From assembly GCA_018242605.1 (NCBI GenBank), contig JAFEBP010000023.1, forward strand, positions 1-64,000: DNA of 64,000 nucleotides, read 5' to 3'. Source of the stretch: Planctomycetota bacterium. GTDB taxonomy: Bacteria > Planctomycetota > Phycisphaerae > Phycisphaerales > UBA1924. The notes under the pieces are model-generated. The model was not told the origin of the DNA. It did no database searches and saw nothing but the letters and a program-made list of their open reading frames with translations. Made by a program: the position numbers and the translations under genes. Positions 15,756 to 24,318 of the stretch are shown in pieces. Position 1 is the stretch's first letter, and every line of letters begins with the position of its first letter.

Positions 15756-17450
15756 ATGAGAACTTCTGCTTCAATCCTCGCCGCGACTTGTGCGTTGGCG
15801 GCTCTGGGCTCGGCGGCGTTTGGGCAAGCCGACGTTCGTTCGGCCCCGTTCGCTCCCCACAATCTGGGCCTGCCCGCGGGCACGGCCAAGATCATCGGCA
15901 CGATGGGCTTTCTCGACTACGCGAACCCGATCCGCCCTTCGGATGCCGCCCAGCCGCCGCTGGTCTCGTTCATCGGCGATCAATCGGAACCGGCCGAGGC
16001 GTTGCTGCCCTACCAGAGCGAGGGTCGACGCGTGGAGATCAACTGGCCGCTGCTGGCCTCGCTCGATAGTCCGGGCGAGCATCGGGCCACGCTGACGCTC
16101 TTCGGCGGCGAGGAGCGAGAGCTGGTCTTCGTCTACTCCGAGTACCGCACACCGACTTCGTACTCGTGGTTCGGACAGATCGCGGGCGTTCCGGCCAGCG
16201 ACTTCATCCTGGTGCGCGCCGACGACGCGGTGTACATGATCCTGCGGGACTACGACCGCAAGGAGGAGTTCGAGATTCACTACACGCCCGGGTACGGCAC
16301 GACCGCCGCGGGGCATGCGCTGCGGGCGATCTCCCGCGTGCCCTCGGACCACAACCGGTGCGGCACGTGCGACGGGCAGATCGGCGATGCGCCGCCGGAG
16401 GCAGCACCGACCGACCAACTGCCGGGGGGCTACGGCGCCCGCGCGGTGAGCGACCCCACCAACCAGATCGACGTGCTGTTCGTCGCCACGGCGGACGCGA
16501 TCTCGGGCTTCGGCACCTACTCGGCGTTCTATGCGCAGGCCCAGGCGTGCGTGGACGACTTCAACCTCACGAGCGCCAACGCGGGCGCCGGGCTCTCGAT
16601 GCGGCTGATGCAGTCGGACCCGACCGCCGCGGCGGGGTACGCGGAATCCAGCGACGGGAGCACGGATCTGAACCGCCTGACCAGCTCCAGCGACGGCTAC
16701 ATGGACAACGTGGTCACGCTCCGCGACGCGGTCCGCGCGGACGAGGTCTGCCTGTTCAGGCAGAACCGCTGGAACGTCAGCGGCGGATCATCGACGGTGG
16801 GGGTCGGCTGGCGTCCAACCAGCATCGCCGGAATGAACTCCGGCAACGGCTTCGTCGTCGTCTCCCGGCTGGCGGGCTCGGTGCCGGGCACCTTCAGCCA
16901 CGAAATCGGCCACAACCTGGGCGCGTGCCACCACGAATCGCAGAACGACTGCGCCACGGCCGTGACCGGCTCGGCACACGGGTTTCGGCACGCGTGCGAC
17001 CGCCTGTTCTGCTACGACTACTGGCACACGACGATGGCCTACTCGCAGAGCTCCTCGGCGTGCAGCGCCGACACGCGGCTGACGATCTTCTCGAACCCCA
17101 ACATCTACTTCCGGGCTCCCCTGGGCTGCGACGACTTCGCGGTGGGCGACAGCGTCTCGAACGTCGCCAACGTGATCCAGACGACCCGCTCGGTGGCCTC
17201 GCAATGGAAGATCGCCGCGTCGCAGGCGTGGACGTACGCCCCCAACACAACGGGCGGCGCGGGCACGCGGTATTGGCCGTACGGGCGCATCAGCACCGCC
17301 GTGTCCGTGGTCCAGGGCGGGGCGGCGCAGGCGGTGGTGAAGGCGCTGGCCGGCACCTACTCGGAAACAGCGCTCGCGGGCCGTTCGGTGGTGATGACCA
17401 ACCCGTGCGTGATCACGGTGGCCGAGGGCGGCACGGCGGTGATCCGGTAG
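15756..17450 (+). CDS. Secreted zinc metalloprotease (metzincin, reprolysin-like)
   Basis: 564-residue exported protease. Signal peptide MRTSASILAATCALAALGSAAFG, cleavage before QAD; AGGAG eight to ten bases before the ATG. An N-terminal region of about 220 residues may act as a propeptide. The catalytic domain (about 230-490) carries HEIGHNLGACHH, with the first zinc-binding His at residue 382, the catalytic Glu next to it, and a Met-turn candidate in HTTMAYSQ about 45 residues later. This is the HExxHxxGxxH metzincin signature of reprolysin/ADAM-type enzymes. The several Cys after the motif (CATAV, HACDRLFC) suggest disulphides. The C-terminal 80 residues are a small beta domain, and no dockerin or membrane anchor is seen. 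It probably degrades extracellular protein; co-transcription with a collagen-like gene suggests a surface-matrix link (inference). Confidence 0.92.
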   Translation: MRTSASILAATCALAALGSAAFGQADVRSAPFAPHNLGLPAGTAKIIGTMGFLDYANPIRPSDAAQPPLVSFIGDQSEPAEALLPYQSEGRRVEINWPLLASLDSPGEHRATLTLFGGEERELVFVYSEYRTPTSYSWFGQIAGVPASDFILVRADDAVYMILRDYDRKEEFEIHYTPGYGTTAAGHALRAISRVPSDHNRCGTCDGQIGDAPPEAAPTDQLPGGYGARAVSDPTNQIDVLFVATADAISGFGTYSAFYAQAQACVDDFNLTSANAGAGLSMRLMQSDPTAAAGYAESSDGSTDLNRLTSSSDGYMDNVVTLRDAVRADEVCLFRQNRWNVSGGSSTVGVGWRPTSIAGMNSGNGFVVVSRLAGSVPGTFSHEIGHNLGACHHESQNDCATAVTGSAHGFRHACDRLFCYDYWHTTMAYSQSSSACSADTRLTIFSNPNIYFRAPLGCDDFAVGDSVSNVANVIQTTRSVASQWKIAASQAWTYAPNTTGGAGTRYWPYGRISTAVSVVQGGAAQAVVKALAGTYSETALAGRSVVMTNPCVITVAEGGTAVIR

Positions 17451-17526
17451 CGTTCGCAGTCCGGTGATCCCGGGCTCGGCAACAACTCACTCCCCACGCG
17501 CACGTTCGCGCTGGTGCGAGCCACGC

Positions 17527-17557
17527 GGGGCGACCACGCACAGACAGTGGTCGCCCC
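17527..17557. terminator. Hairpin between convergent genes
   Basis: An 11 bp perfect stem (GGGGCGACCAC at 17527-17537, GTGGTCGCCCC at 17547-17557), nine-base loop. On the plus strand GATGCGTTTTG follows, so the T run is short and displaced. It lies between the protease and the convergent LacI-type gene and may stop transcription from either side. Confidence 0.55.
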
Positions 17558-17602
17558 GATGCGTTTTGAAGTGTGACGCTGAGAATGCCGCGGATCGCCC
17601 GC

Positions 17603-18661
17603 TCAGAACGTGACGGCGGTGCTGCTCTCACGCACCACCAGGCGCGTGGGCAGGCGGACGCACGTGGCGGGGGCCTCGCGGCGCTCCATCCGCGCCACCA
17701 GCGCCCGCACGGCCGAGGCGCCGACGTCTTCCATCGGCAGCGCGACGGAGGAGAGCGTGGGCCGCATGATGCCGGCCAGGCGCGTGTCGTCGAAACCGAC
17801 GATGCGGACCTGGTCCGGAACCCAGAGCCTGACGGCCTCCGCCGCCCGCAGGACGCCGCAGGCGATCTCGTCGTTCGCGGCCAGGATCGCGGCGCCCTCC
17901 AGGCTGCGCTGCTGGTGGGCCCGCATCGCCCACTCCTTGCCCCAGGAGACGGCGTATTCGCCGAAGGAGATCTGGTCCGGGCGGGCCTCGTGGCCGCGCT
18001 CGGCGAGCACGGCCTTGAACGTCGCGGCACGCTCCTGCGAATCGACGTTGCCCAGGGGCCCGCCGACGAAGTAGCAGCGGCTCGCATCGACCCAGCGGAG
18101 CAGGTGCTCCACGGCCTCGCGGGTGCCGCGCTTGTTGTCAAGCACCACGCTGTCGATGCCGTGGGAAGAGAAGTCGGTGCACATCACCACGCCCGGCAGG
18201 GCCGCCTCGATCACGTCCTGGGCCAAAGGGTCGTTGGGATCGTCGATCATGACGATCATGCCGTCGATCAGGCCGGTGCCCAGCACGCGGTCGCGGCGGC
18301 GGTTGGTCTGCTGGCGGGTCATGCTCGTCACGAGCAGGTGGTAGCCCAGCCGCATGGCTTCCTCGTCGGCCCCCTGCAGCATGCGGGTAAAGAACTCGCC
18401 GTGGAACCACGGGAGCGCGATGCCGATCACGCGACTCTCGCCGGACATCAGGGCCTGTGCGAGCGGGTTGGGCGTGTAGCCCAGCTGCGCGATCGCGGCC
18501 CGCACGCGCGACAGCGTCGGCTCGGCCACCGCCGCGGGAGTATTGATCGCCCGGCTCACCGTGGCGATGGAGACCCCCGCCGCGGCAGCGACCTGGCGGA
18601 TGGAAACGGGCGGCTTGCCCGACTCTCCGGCGTTGCCTGCTTGTCCGGACCTGATTTGCAC
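17603..18661 (-). CDS. LacI-family transcriptional regulator
   Basis: 352-residue LacI/GalR repressor. The helix-turn-helix and hinge are clear (VSIRQVAAAAGVSIATVSRA..NTPAAV, about 19-50; LGYTPNPLAQAL hinge, about 65-76), followed by a periplasmic-binding-protein-like ligand domain (about 80-340) with RIVGFDDTRLA near residue 288. The predicted start is GTG at 18661, giving an 18-residue leader before the DNA-binding domain; no good ribosome site is seen, so the true start may be slightly different. The ligand is unknown; regulators of this family usually bind a sugar. It lies just downstream of a WD40 gene and manA on the same strand. Confidence 0.93.
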   Translation of the reverse strand: MQIRSGQAGNAGESGKPPVSIRQVAAAAGVSIATVSRAINTPAAVAEPTLSRVRAAIAQLGYTPNPLAQALMSGESRVIGIALPWFHGEFFTRMLQGADEEAMRLGYHLLVTSMTRQQTNRRRDRVLGTGLIDGMIVMIDDPNDPLAQDVIEAALPGVVMCTDFSSHGIDSVVLDNKRGTREAVEHLLRWVDASRCYFVGGPLGNVDSQERAATFKAVLAERGHEARPDQISFGEYAVSWGKEWAMRAHQQRSLEGAAILAANDEIACGVLRAAEAVRLWVPDQVRIVGFDDTRLAGIMRPTLSSVALPMEDVGASAVRALVARMERREAPATCVRLPTRLVVRESSTAVTF

Positions 18662-18727
18662 GGGGAAGAGTGTACGGGGCTCGCGCGCTGATGCAGCGCG
18701 AACAGCTCCCGCAAACGCACGGATGTC

Positions 18728-19870
18728 TCAGTGCGCCGCCGGGGCCGCCTCGGTGGTGACGAACTCAACGCCCGCGGCGCTGCTCCAGGCGACGCAGGTC
18801 GCGTCGGCGCTCATGGCGACCGTCCGGGTGGCCGAGGGCGCCTCCAGCCACGCCAACTCCTGCCCGTTGGATGTGTCAAAAACGCGGACCCGCTGGTCGA
18901 CGCACGCCGTGAGCAGGCGGGCGCCGTCCTCGGTGAATGCAACGCCGGAGATTCCCTTGGGGTGCGGCAGCAACCAGATTTGCTCGCCCTTGTCCATGCC
19001 GAACACAAACGCCGCCTTGGTCACCGAACCCCTGCAACCGATGGCGATGCGACTGCTGTCGGGCGACACCGCCAGCGCCATTGAATACGGCGCGGTGCTG
19101 CAGACGTGCCGCTCCTTCGCACCGGTGCGGGCGATGTACAGGTCCGCCCCGCTCAGGCCCCCGGTGACAACGTGCACCCCATCGGGCAGGAACGTCACGG
19201 GCTGGCCGAACGTCAGGGTCTTTCCGAGGTTCGCCAGTTGCTTGCCTTCCTTGGAGTCCCACACCACGGCGTTGCCGCCGGTGGTGACGGCACAGACCAG
19301 GGTCGCGTCGGCGTTCACCGACATCGACATGATCGTTCCCGGCAACTCGCGCATCTCGATTCGGGGCTTCAGCGTCGCCGCGTCGAAGACGCACACCGTT
19401 CCGTCATCGGCGCCGGTGACCAGCGTCCGGCCGTCGCCGCTGAAGATCGCGTGCAGAACGCCGCACTTCGCGGCGGGCTCCGCGTGATTGGTACACCCCG
19501 CCACGGCCCACGCCGAACCGATGGACGCGTTCTCTCGCACGTCCCAGATGTACACCTTGCCGTCGGGCGCGCCGAATGCCAGCCGCGGCAGCGAGGGGTG
19601 GAACGAGATCGTCACGGTCGAGCCGCTGGGCGGTGGGGCCTTGGCCTTGGGCTTCTCGCCCGCCGAGGCGAACGCCATCGCCTGCCTCCACTCCCATCGG
19701 CGCAGATTCTCCGGGCAGGATTCGAGCAGCGTCTTGGCCTTGGCCGCGTCCCCGGCGTAGAGCGCCGTCCACGCGGCGTGAACGTCTCGCGCATAGGCCG
19801 CGACCTGTGCTCCGGCGGTGCCTGCGATCGACACCACGACGATGAACGCCCCGGCGAATGAAGTTCTCAT
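18728..19870 (-). CDS. Exported WD40-repeat protein
   Basis: 380-residue protein with a signal peptide (MRTSFAGAFIVVVSIAGTAGAQ) and WD40-type repeats filling the rest (about 65-375), e.g. LVTGADDGTVCVFDAATLK, LLTACVDQRVRVFDTSNGQ. About seven blades can be traced, so probably one beta-propeller. A short helical stretch (AWTALYAGDAAKAKTLLESC, about 30-50) precedes it and resembles the TPR/WD40 linkers of planctomycete kinase proteins. I chose ATG 19870 over upstream starts because of the signal peptide. It sits 17 bp downstream of manA; the functional link is unclear. Confidence 0.85.
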   Translation of the reverse strand: MRTSFAGAFIVVVSIAGTAGAQVAAYARDVHAAWTALYAGDAAKAKTLLESCPENLRRWEWRQAMAFASAGEKPKAKAPPPSGSTVTISFHPSLPRLAFGAPDGKVYIWDVRENASIGSAWAVAGCTNHAEPAAKCGVLHAIFSGDGRTLVTGADDGTVCVFDAATLKPRIEMRELPGTIMSMSVNADATLVCAVTTGGNAVVWDSKEGKQLANLGKTLTFGQPVTFLPDGVHVVTGGLSGADLYIARTGAKERHVCSTAPYSMALAVSPDSSRIAIGCRGSVTKAAFVFGMDKGEQIWLLPHPKGISGVAFTEDGARLLTACVDQRVRVFDTSNGQELAWLEAPSATRTVAMSADATCVAWSSAAGVEFVTTEAAPAAH

Positions 19871-19887
19871 GTCAAACCCCTCGCGTT

Positions 19888-20868
19888 TCAACCCACGGCG
19901 GTGACGAACACGCACGACAGCGGCCCCTCCGCCGTCAACCGTGCGCCGACGACGCCCCGGGGAACGTACATGGTCGTTCCCGGCGAGACCGGGCCCGACC
20001 CACCCTTGCTTTCGAGTCTTCCCTTGCCCGAGAGGCAGACCACCGGACCGCAGTGCGTTGACAGATCCAGACCTTCGCGGCCGACGCTGCGGTTCACGAG
20101 CGTGAAGTTGGGAGTGTCGAGCGTGCCACTGGGCTGATCCATCCGGACCGCCCCGGGCGGATGGGAGTCAAAGTCGATGCACGCCATCGCCTCGGCCACG
20201 TGCAACGCCCGGCCCTTGCGGCCCCAGTCGTACACGCGGAACGTGGTGTCGCTGGCGGTCTGCACCTCCAGCACCAGGACGCCCGCGCCCAGCGCGTGGC
20301 AGGTGCCGCTGGGCAGGTTGTGACATTCGCCGGCAACGGCGGGCACGGCCTGGATGAGGTCCACCACGCCCGCGCCGTCGCCCGCGAGCGCGCGGCCGAA
20401 GGCCTCGCGCGTCACGCCGGGCTTGAGCCCCTTGTAGATCATCGCGCCCGGCTGCGCATCGAGGATGAGCCAGCATTCGGACTTGATGTACGCCCCCGGG
20501 TGCGCCGCGGCGTACGCGGGGCTGGGGTGCACCTGCACCGAGAGGTTCTCCTTGGCGTCCAGGAACTTCACGAGCAGGGGGTACCCGCCCGAAGGAGAGA
20601 GCGAGATGTTTCCGGCGAACCGCTCGCCCCACGCGATCATCGCGTCGTGGAGGGTCCTTCCCGCCAACGGCCCGTTGGTGATCACCGACCGGAACGCTCC
20701 GCCGCCCGCGCCGCCCGCGGAAGTTTCGGCCAGGTCCGCGAGCTCCCAGCTCTCGCCGACGGCGTCGCCGGGCTTGACGCACTTGCCGAAGCGCGCGAGC
20801 CGATCACCGCCCCAGACCTTGGAGAGCAGCATCGGCTCCAGGAGCAACGGATAAGGATCGTTTGTCAA
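19888..20868 (-). CDS. manA: Mannose-6-phosphate isomerase, class I
   Basis: 326-residue phosphomannose isomerase interconverting fructose-6-phosphate and mannose-6-phosphate, the entry to GDP-mannose and glycan synthesis. The N-terminus PLLLEPMLLSKVWGGDRLARFG matches the family, which supports the TTG start at 20868. Zinc ligands are visible: Gln112 and His114 in VQVHPS, Glu131 in KSECWLIL, and a His in PSGTCHALGAG; the ending SDTTFRVYDWGRKG is the conserved sugar-phosphate-binding segment. At 326 residues it is the short bacterial form. It lies 16 bp downstream of the FabZ-like gene and 17 bp upstream of the WD40 gene, so probably in one operon. Confidence 0.93.
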   Translation of the reverse strand: MTNDPYPLLLEPMLLSKVWGGDRLARFGKCVKPGDAVGESWELADLAETSAGGAGGGAFRSVITNGPLAGRTLHDAMIAWGERFAGNISLSPSGGYPLLVKFLDAKENLSVQVHPSPAYAAAHPGAYIKSECWLILDAQPGAMIYKGLKPGVTREAFGRALAGDGAGVVDLIQAVPAVAGECHNLPSGTCHALGAGVLVLEVQTASDTTFRVYDWGRKGRALHVAEAMACIDFDSHPPGAVRMDQPSGTLDTPNFTLVNRSVGREGLDLSTHCGPVVCLSGKGRLESKGGSGPVSPGTTMYVPRGVVGARLTAEGPLSCVFVTAVG

Positions 20869-20884
20869 TGGCGAGAGCCCCGCA

Positions 20885-21415
20885 TCACTCGAGCGTCATC
20901 CCGCTGATCTGAGCGTCGAACGTGATCTTGTCGCCCACGAACCCCTGGATGTCGGAGATGAAGCGCCTCTTCTGGCGCTTGATCTCGTTGCACAGCAGGT
21001 ACAGGGTGTCGCCGGGGACGACCTGCGCCCGGAACGCGGCGCTCTCGATCCGCAGGAACATCGCCAGCGTCGGGACCGCCTTGCGCACGATGAACAGATA
21101 GCACGCGAACTGGGCCGCGGTCTCGATCATCAGCACGCCGGGGAACATGGGGCGGCCGGGGAAATGGCCCGCCACCCAGAACTCGTCGTGGCGGACGTGC
21201 TTGACCGCCACGCCCCGGGCGTGGTCCTCGCTGTGCCAGACGACCCCGTCCAGCAGCGACATGTGGCCGCGGTGGGGGATCCACTTCTCAACAGCTTCCT
21301 TGGTCACGACAATGCCGTTGAGATCGATCCCGCTGACATCGAACAACAGCTTGGGCGCCGCCGTTCCGCCCTGTGAACTTCCCGCGCCGTTTGGCTCAGT
21401 TGGCGTCGCCTGCAT
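20885..21415 (-). CDS. FabZ-like 3-hydroxyacyl-ACP dehydratase (hotdog fold)
   Basis: 176-residue hotdog-fold protein of the FabZ/FabA family. The signature GHFPGRPMFPGVLMIE holds the catalytic pair His84 and Glu98. It would dehydrate 3-hydroxyacyl-ACP in fatty-acid or lipid synthesis. The first 35 residues are longer than in ordinary FabZ and low in complexity. The start at 21415 overlaps the end of the upstream small gene by 20 bp. The remote neighbours (manA, WD40) do not suggest a specialised pathway, and whether this is the housekeeping FabZ cannot be told from the window. Confidence 0.88.
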   Translation of the reverse strand: MQATPTEPNGAGSSQGGTAAPKLLFDVSGIDLNGIVVTKEAVEKWIPHRGHMSLLDGVVWHSEDHARGVAVKHVRHDEFWVAGHFPGRPMFPGVLMIETAAQFACYLFIVRKAVPTLAMFLRIESAAFRAQVVPGDTLYLLCNEIKRQKRRFISDIQGFVGDKITFDAQISGMTLE

Positions 21416-21578
21416 TCCTCAACTCCAGGATCTTCTCGCGCACCTCTTGCGCGGCGTTCTTGATATCCTGCATCGTTTGACGTGCGCGCGTGCCCGCGGC
21501 CTTGTTGCCGCCCACGGCCTTCTTCACGTCCTCCTCGGCCTCGGCGATCAGTTTTTTCAGTTTCTCGAAGGATTCCAT
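21396..21578 (-). CDS. Small Hc1/histone H1-like protein
   Basis: 60-residue charged helical protein, MESFEKLKKLIAEAEEDVKKA followed by GNKAAGTRARQTMQDI and KNAAQEVREKI. The GNKAAGTRAR segment resembles the chlamydial histone H1-like protein Hc1 (GNKAAAQRVR) and small proteins annotated as histone H1 in planctomycetes. The Lys/Ala/Pro-rich DNA-condensing tail of Hc1 is absent, so it may act as a nucleoid protein or as a coiled-coil partner. The start at 21578 is the ATG directly before the family-like N-terminus; an upstream in-frame start would add 17 unrelated residues. It overlaps the FabZ-like gene by 20 bp. Confidence 0.75.
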   Translation of the reverse strand: MESFEKLKKLIAEAEEDVKKAVGGNKAAGTRARQTMQDIKNAAQEVREKILELRNAGDAN

Positions 21579-21711
21579 CGCGATTCTCCACGCTCCGGGG
21601 CGGTGCTTCGCCGCGGCTGCGTACCGCATTCTAGCGAGGCCGCGTCACCCGGTGTGGGCACCGGGCTCGATCGACCCGCCAAACCCCGGGCTGGTTCACG
21701 TACGATGCCGG

Positions 21712-22677
21712 ATGCCCCGTGTCGTCAGCCTCCTGCCCTCCGCCACCGAAGCTCTGTGCGCCATCGGCGGTGGGGATCTGCTGGTAGGCCGTTCGCACGA
21801 GTGCGACTTCCCACCGAACATCTCCCACCTGCCGGTGCTGACCGCCCAGCGCATCGCGGACGCGGCCCCGGCCGCCATCGACTCCCAAGTGCGGGCGAGC
21901 CTCGCTTCGGGCCAATCGCTCTACACCATTGATGAGGCCGCGATCCGGGCCCTGCGGCCGGATGTCATCCTCACCCAGGACCTGTGCGCGGTCTGTTCCA
22001 TCGATCTGGCGGCTGTACGGCGGCTGGCCGCCACCATGACCCCGGCGCCGACCATTGTGAGCCTGAACCCCGGAACCATCGAAGGGATCATCGACGACCT
22101 GCTGACCGTGGGCCGCGCCTGCGGGCTGGAGCGCGTGGCGCGGGACGAGGCGGTGCGCCTGCGCGAACGCCTCTTCAGCGCGGGGGAGTTCGTGAACCCG
22201 TTCGATGACGGCCCCAACGTCGTCTTCCTGGAATGGACCGACCCCCCGTTCGTCGCCGGGCACTGGATCGTCCAGATGATCGAGCGTGCGGGCGGGCGGC
22301 ACCCATTCAACCCGACGGTGGCCCGCGAGAACACGGGAGCCGCGGCGGGCCCGCAGCGCGCCGAGCGCGTCGCGGGCAAGAGCATCCGCATCAGCACGGA
22401 GGTCCTGGCTGCCAGCGGCGCGGAGCGGCTCATCATCTGCCCGTGCGGGTTTGATCTTGCCAGGACCAGAGCCGCCGCGGCGGAGCTGGCGTCGGCCCCG
22501 TGGTGGCGGGAGCTGCCCGCGGTGCGCGCCGGTCGCGTGGCGCTGGTGGACGGCAACCAGTACTTCAGCCGCCCGGGGCCGCGGATCGTCGACGCCTTCG
22601 AATGGCTCGTGGGTTGGCTGAACGATCGGCCGGAACTGACGCCGAAGAACTTCGCGTGGGAACCGATGCGATCGTGA
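21712..22677 (+). CDS. BtuF-like cobalamin/metal-chelate-binding protein
   Basis: 321-residue protein of the periplasmic-binding family of cobalamin and iron-chelate transporters (PF01497). The family traits are the N-terminal RVVSLLPSATEALCAIG, VGRSHECDFP, and TQDLCAVCSID, typical of BtuF-type proteins annotated as cobalamin-binding. Unusually it has no visible signal peptide or lipobox: the conserved domain starts at residue 3. There is also no permease or ATPase next to it. It may be cytoplasmic or depend on an unseen upstream start; the preceding 74 residues in frame do not look like a signal peptide. Role in B12 uptake is therefore uncertain. Confidence 0.85.
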   Translation: MPRVVSLLPSATEALCAIGGGDLLVGRSHECDFPPNISHLPVLTAQRIADAAPAAIDSQVRASLASGQSLYTIDEAAIRALRPDVILTQDLCAVCSIDLAAVRRLAATMTPAPTIVSLNPGTIEGIIDDLLTVGRACGLERVARDEAVRLRERLFSAGEFVNPFDDGPNVVFLEWTDPPFVAGHWIVQMIERAGGRHPFNPTVARENTGAAAGPQRAERVAGKSIRISTEVLAASGAERLIICPCGFDLARTRAAAAELASAPWWRELPAVRAGRVALVDGNQYFSRPGPRIVDAFEWLVGWLNDRPELTPKNFAWEPMRS

Positions 22678-22730
22678 GCCATGGCACACGAACGGCCCGA
22701 TTCCGACGCGGTTACGCTTCACTCCACACC

Positions 22731-24227
22731 ATGAATTCGCGATACTCAATGCTCCGAACCTGCTTCACGCTCGCCTCGCTGCTGGCGTACGGCACCCTGC
22801 ACGCGCAGACCCGTTGGCCGCGTGCCACCGACGAGCAGCCCACCGCCCCGCCCCGCGAGTTCCGCGCGGCGTGGGTCGCGTCGGTCGCCAACATCGACTG
22901 GCCGAGCACCCGCACGCTCACGACGGAGCAGCAGACCGCCGAGATCCGCACGATCACCGACGCCGCGGCCAAGGCCGGGCTCAACGCCCTGCTCGTGCAG
23001 GTGCGGCCCACCGCCGACGCCTTGTACTCCAGCGAGTTGGAGCCGTGGAGCGAGTTCCTCACCGGCACGCAGGGCAAGGCGCCCGACCCGCTGTACGACC
23101 CGCTCGCGGCGTGGATCGAAGAGTGCCGCGGCCACGCCCTCCAGTGCCACGCCTGGTTCAACCCGTTCCGCACGCGCCACTTCGAGGCCAAGGGCCCCGA
23201 CGCGCCCACCCACGTGAACAAGGCCCGCCCCGAGCTGGTGCACGCGTACGACCGCTACACGTGGATGGACCCGGGCGAGCAGGAATCGCAGGACATCGCC
23301 ATGCGGGCGATCATGGATGTGGTCCGCCGCTACGACATCGACGGCGTGCACATCGACGATTACTTCTACCCGTACCCCAAGGCCGGGCAGGACTTCCCCG
23401 ACGAGGCCTCATGGAACCGGTATGTGAGGGGCGGCGGGACGCTCTCGCGCCAGGATTGGCGTCGCGACAACATCAACCGGTTCGTCAAGCGGATGTACGA
23501 GGAAGTGAAGGCCGCCAAGCCGCACGTGCGCGTGGGCATCAGCCCCTTCGGCATCTGGCGGCCCGGCAACCCCGCGGGGGTGGAGGGGTACGACGCGTAC
23601 GAAAAGCTCTGCGGCGACGCGAAGCTGTGGCTCAACGAGGGATGGATGGATTACGCCTCGCCGCAGCTCTACTGGAAGGTCGACGCCCCCAAGCAGCCGT
23701 TCCAGCCGTTGCTGGATTGGTGGATCAAGCAGAGCCTCCAGGGCCGCCCGGTCTACCCGGGCCTGAACGCCAGCCGCTGCGACCCCGCCGAGGGCAAGTG
23801 GCCCGCGTCGGAGATCGTCAAGCAGATCGAGCTGGCGCGGGCCGCGACGGGCGCGGGCGGGGCCGTGATGTTCAGCGTCAAGGCGCTCACGAAGAACTAC
23901 GCCGGGCTGGCCGATGCGCTCGCCGCCGGTCCGTACTCGACACCGGCGCTGGTGCCGGTGTGTACCACGTGCGGCGACGCCCCGCCCCCGATATTTCGGG
24001 CTGAGTGCCGCGCCGAGCCCGACGGGCGCGTCGCGATCTCATGGGATGTTCCTTCCGGCGAAGGAACTCTGGTGACGGCTTGGAAGAAGGGCGGGGCGTG
24101 GACGTTCCAGGTAATCGCGGTGCAGGCCGGCGGGATCGATCACGAAGCCTGCGACGCCGCGGCGTTGGCGATCCTTTCCCGCTCGGGCACGCTCAGCCCG
24201 TGGCTGGTCTGGCGCGGGCCGCGCTGA
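22731..24227 (+). CDS. Secreted glycoside hydrolase of the GHL10 (DUF187) type
   Basis: 498-residue exported protein. Signal peptide region MLRTCFTLASLLAYGTLHA (alternative ATG at 22749), then the GHL10 domain from about residue 40: FRAAWVASVANIDWPS, GLNALLVQVRPTADALY, HAWFNPFRT, YDIDGVHIDDYFYPYP, VRVGISPFGIWRPG. These are the hallmark blocks of the glycosyl-hydrolase-like 10 family, a TIM barrel related to GH13-type enzymes; the Asp in GVHIDDYF is the expected catalytic acid or nucleophile. A C-terminal beta segment of about 75 residues follows. The substrate is unknown, but related proteins are thought to act on cell-wall or extracellular glycans. Confidence 0.92.
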   Translation: MNSRYSMLRTCFTLASLLAYGTLHAQTRWPRATDEQPTAPPREFRAAWVASVANIDWPSTRTLTTEQQTAEIRTITDAAAKAGLNALLVQVRPTADALYSSELEPWSEFLTGTQGKAPDPLYDPLAAWIEECRGHALQCHAWFNPFRTRHFEAKGPDAPTHVNKARPELVHAYDRYTWMDPGEQESQDIAMRAIMDVVRRYDIDGVHIDDYFYPYPKAGQDFPDEASWNRYVRGGGTLSRQDWRRDNINRFVKRMYEEVKAAKPHVRVGISPFGIWRPGNPAGVEGYDAYEKLCGDAKLWLNEGWMDYASPQLYWKVDAPKQPFQPLLDWWIKQSLQGRPVYPGLNASRCDPAEGKWPASEIVKQIELARAATGAGGAVMFSVKALTKNYAGLADALAAGPYSTPALVPVCTTCGDAPPPIFRAECRAEPDGRVAISWDVPSGEGTLVTAWKKGGAWTFQVIAVQAGGIDHEACDAAALAILSRSGTLSPWLVWRGPR

Positions 24228-24264
24228 TCGCGAGCGTCACGCGAATCAAGCGCATCACTCGCAC

Positions 24265-24290
24265 AAAAAACCCGGCCACCGGGACCGGGT
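24265..24290 (-). terminator. Rho-independent terminator of the small basic gene
   Basis: Read on the minus strand: ACCCGG, loop TCCCGGTGG, CCGGGT, followed by a run of T (plus-strand A run at 24265-24270). It lies 28 bp past the stop of the small gene at 24319-24546. The plus strand has no T run here, so it belongs to the minus-strand gene and supports its reality. Confidence 0.75.
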
Positions 24291-24318
24291 CGCTCCCCTC
24301 GACTGTTCGCGCACGGTG

